Shown here: positions 63,936 through 64,000 of the stretch, one piece after another
How positions within the stretch are numbered: the first letter of the stretch is position 1
Layout: every line of letters begins with the position of its first letter
DNA from: Nitrososphaerota archaeon
GTDB lineage: Archaea > Thermoproteota > Nitrososphaeria > Nitrososphaerales > JACQRY01
Assembly (NCBI GenBank): GCA_016184315.1
Contig: JACPCU010000014.1
Coordinates: forward strand, 1-64,000
DNA: 64,000 nt
Direction: 5' to 3'
Notes under the pieces: model-generated
Database searches by the model: none
The model's input: the letters and a program-made list of their open reading frames with translations, nothing else
Told to the model about the DNA's origin: nothing
Program-made: the position numbers and the translations under genes

Positions 63936-64000
63936 AGTAACAATCCACGACAAAGCCTACACCAGATCGAAGACACACCAGTTGACACTATTCCACAAAA
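63904..64000 (+). repeat. Repeat R2 (partner 61545–61641), reaching the window edge
   Basis: 95 of 97 bases equal R1. The repeat may continue beyond the window. It starts inside the small frame after Doc. Confidence 0.85.

Overview
The window reads as chromosomal DNA of an archaeon, most likely a TACK-superphylum member (Thermoproteota: Nitrososphaeria, Bathyarchaeia or Caldarchaeales type). Reasons: Mre11/Rad50, a DUF655–KsgA–HemK-type cluster, a small RPA-like OB protein, AbrB–PhoU, DUF1404/CtaG-like and thaumarchaeal-looking copper proteins, TATA boxes 25–35 nt upstream of many starts (leaderless transcripts), and a class III pilin signal. The lineage is an inference. No rRNA or tRNA was found and no marker fixes the species.

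Region 1 (1–38.9 kb) is ordinary chromosome. It begins with the edge of an amidohydrolase gene and a rad50–mre11 pair. Cofactor supply follows: a biotin transporter (BioY), a thiamine transporter (ThiT) and TenA. Next is a compact lipA–E1alpha–E1beta–E2–E3–lipB operon, a whole lipoate-dependent 2-oxoacid dehydrogenase complex with its own lipoylation enzymes. Fe–S, molybdopterin/tungstopterin and ferredoxin-linked oxidoreductases come after it: IscA, a 987-aa FAD/Fe–S oxidase, MoaD, a fused aldehyde:ferredoxin oxidoreductase–hexulose-phosphate synthase, and a two-subunit 2-oxoacid:ferredoxin oxidoreductase. Then come PurN-like, XdhC and TSUP genes, RNA/protein methyltransferases (TrmJ, HemK, KsgA), a two-domain multicopper oxidase, a PhoU-like regulator, a fused CopC/CtaG-like membrane protein and an acyl-adenylating enzyme.

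Region 2 (38.97–40.36 kb) looks like an insertion. It has 20-bp terminal inverted repeats (19/20 matching) and a 6-bp flanking direct repeat, and it encloses two unknown genes but no recognisable transposase. An AbrB/PIN toxin–antitoxin pair follows.

Region 3 (41.2–52.9 kb) is a head–tail virus structural module: portal, fused prohead protease–scaffold–major capsid protein, connectors, tail terminator, tail tube, chaperone, tape measure, hub and fibre. It includes a glycosyltransferase and one opposite-strand membrane gene. I find no terminase, integrase, replication or lysis gene in the window, so it is either a decayed provirus or a domesticated, gene-transfer-agent-like particle. Its promoter carries two pairs of ACCGT half-sites around the TATA box.

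Region 4 (52.9–64 kb) is a plastic accessory island dominated by toxin–antitoxin modules: four certain VapBC pairs, an intact MNT–HEPN pair, a decayed MNT–HEPN pair, a RelE/ParE-like toxin, Doc and an orphan AbrB. Between them lie a pilin, a fibre-like protein and many dispersed repeats. Two genes here have no canonical start codon although the frame is clearly coding (pilin with ATA, VapC with CTG).
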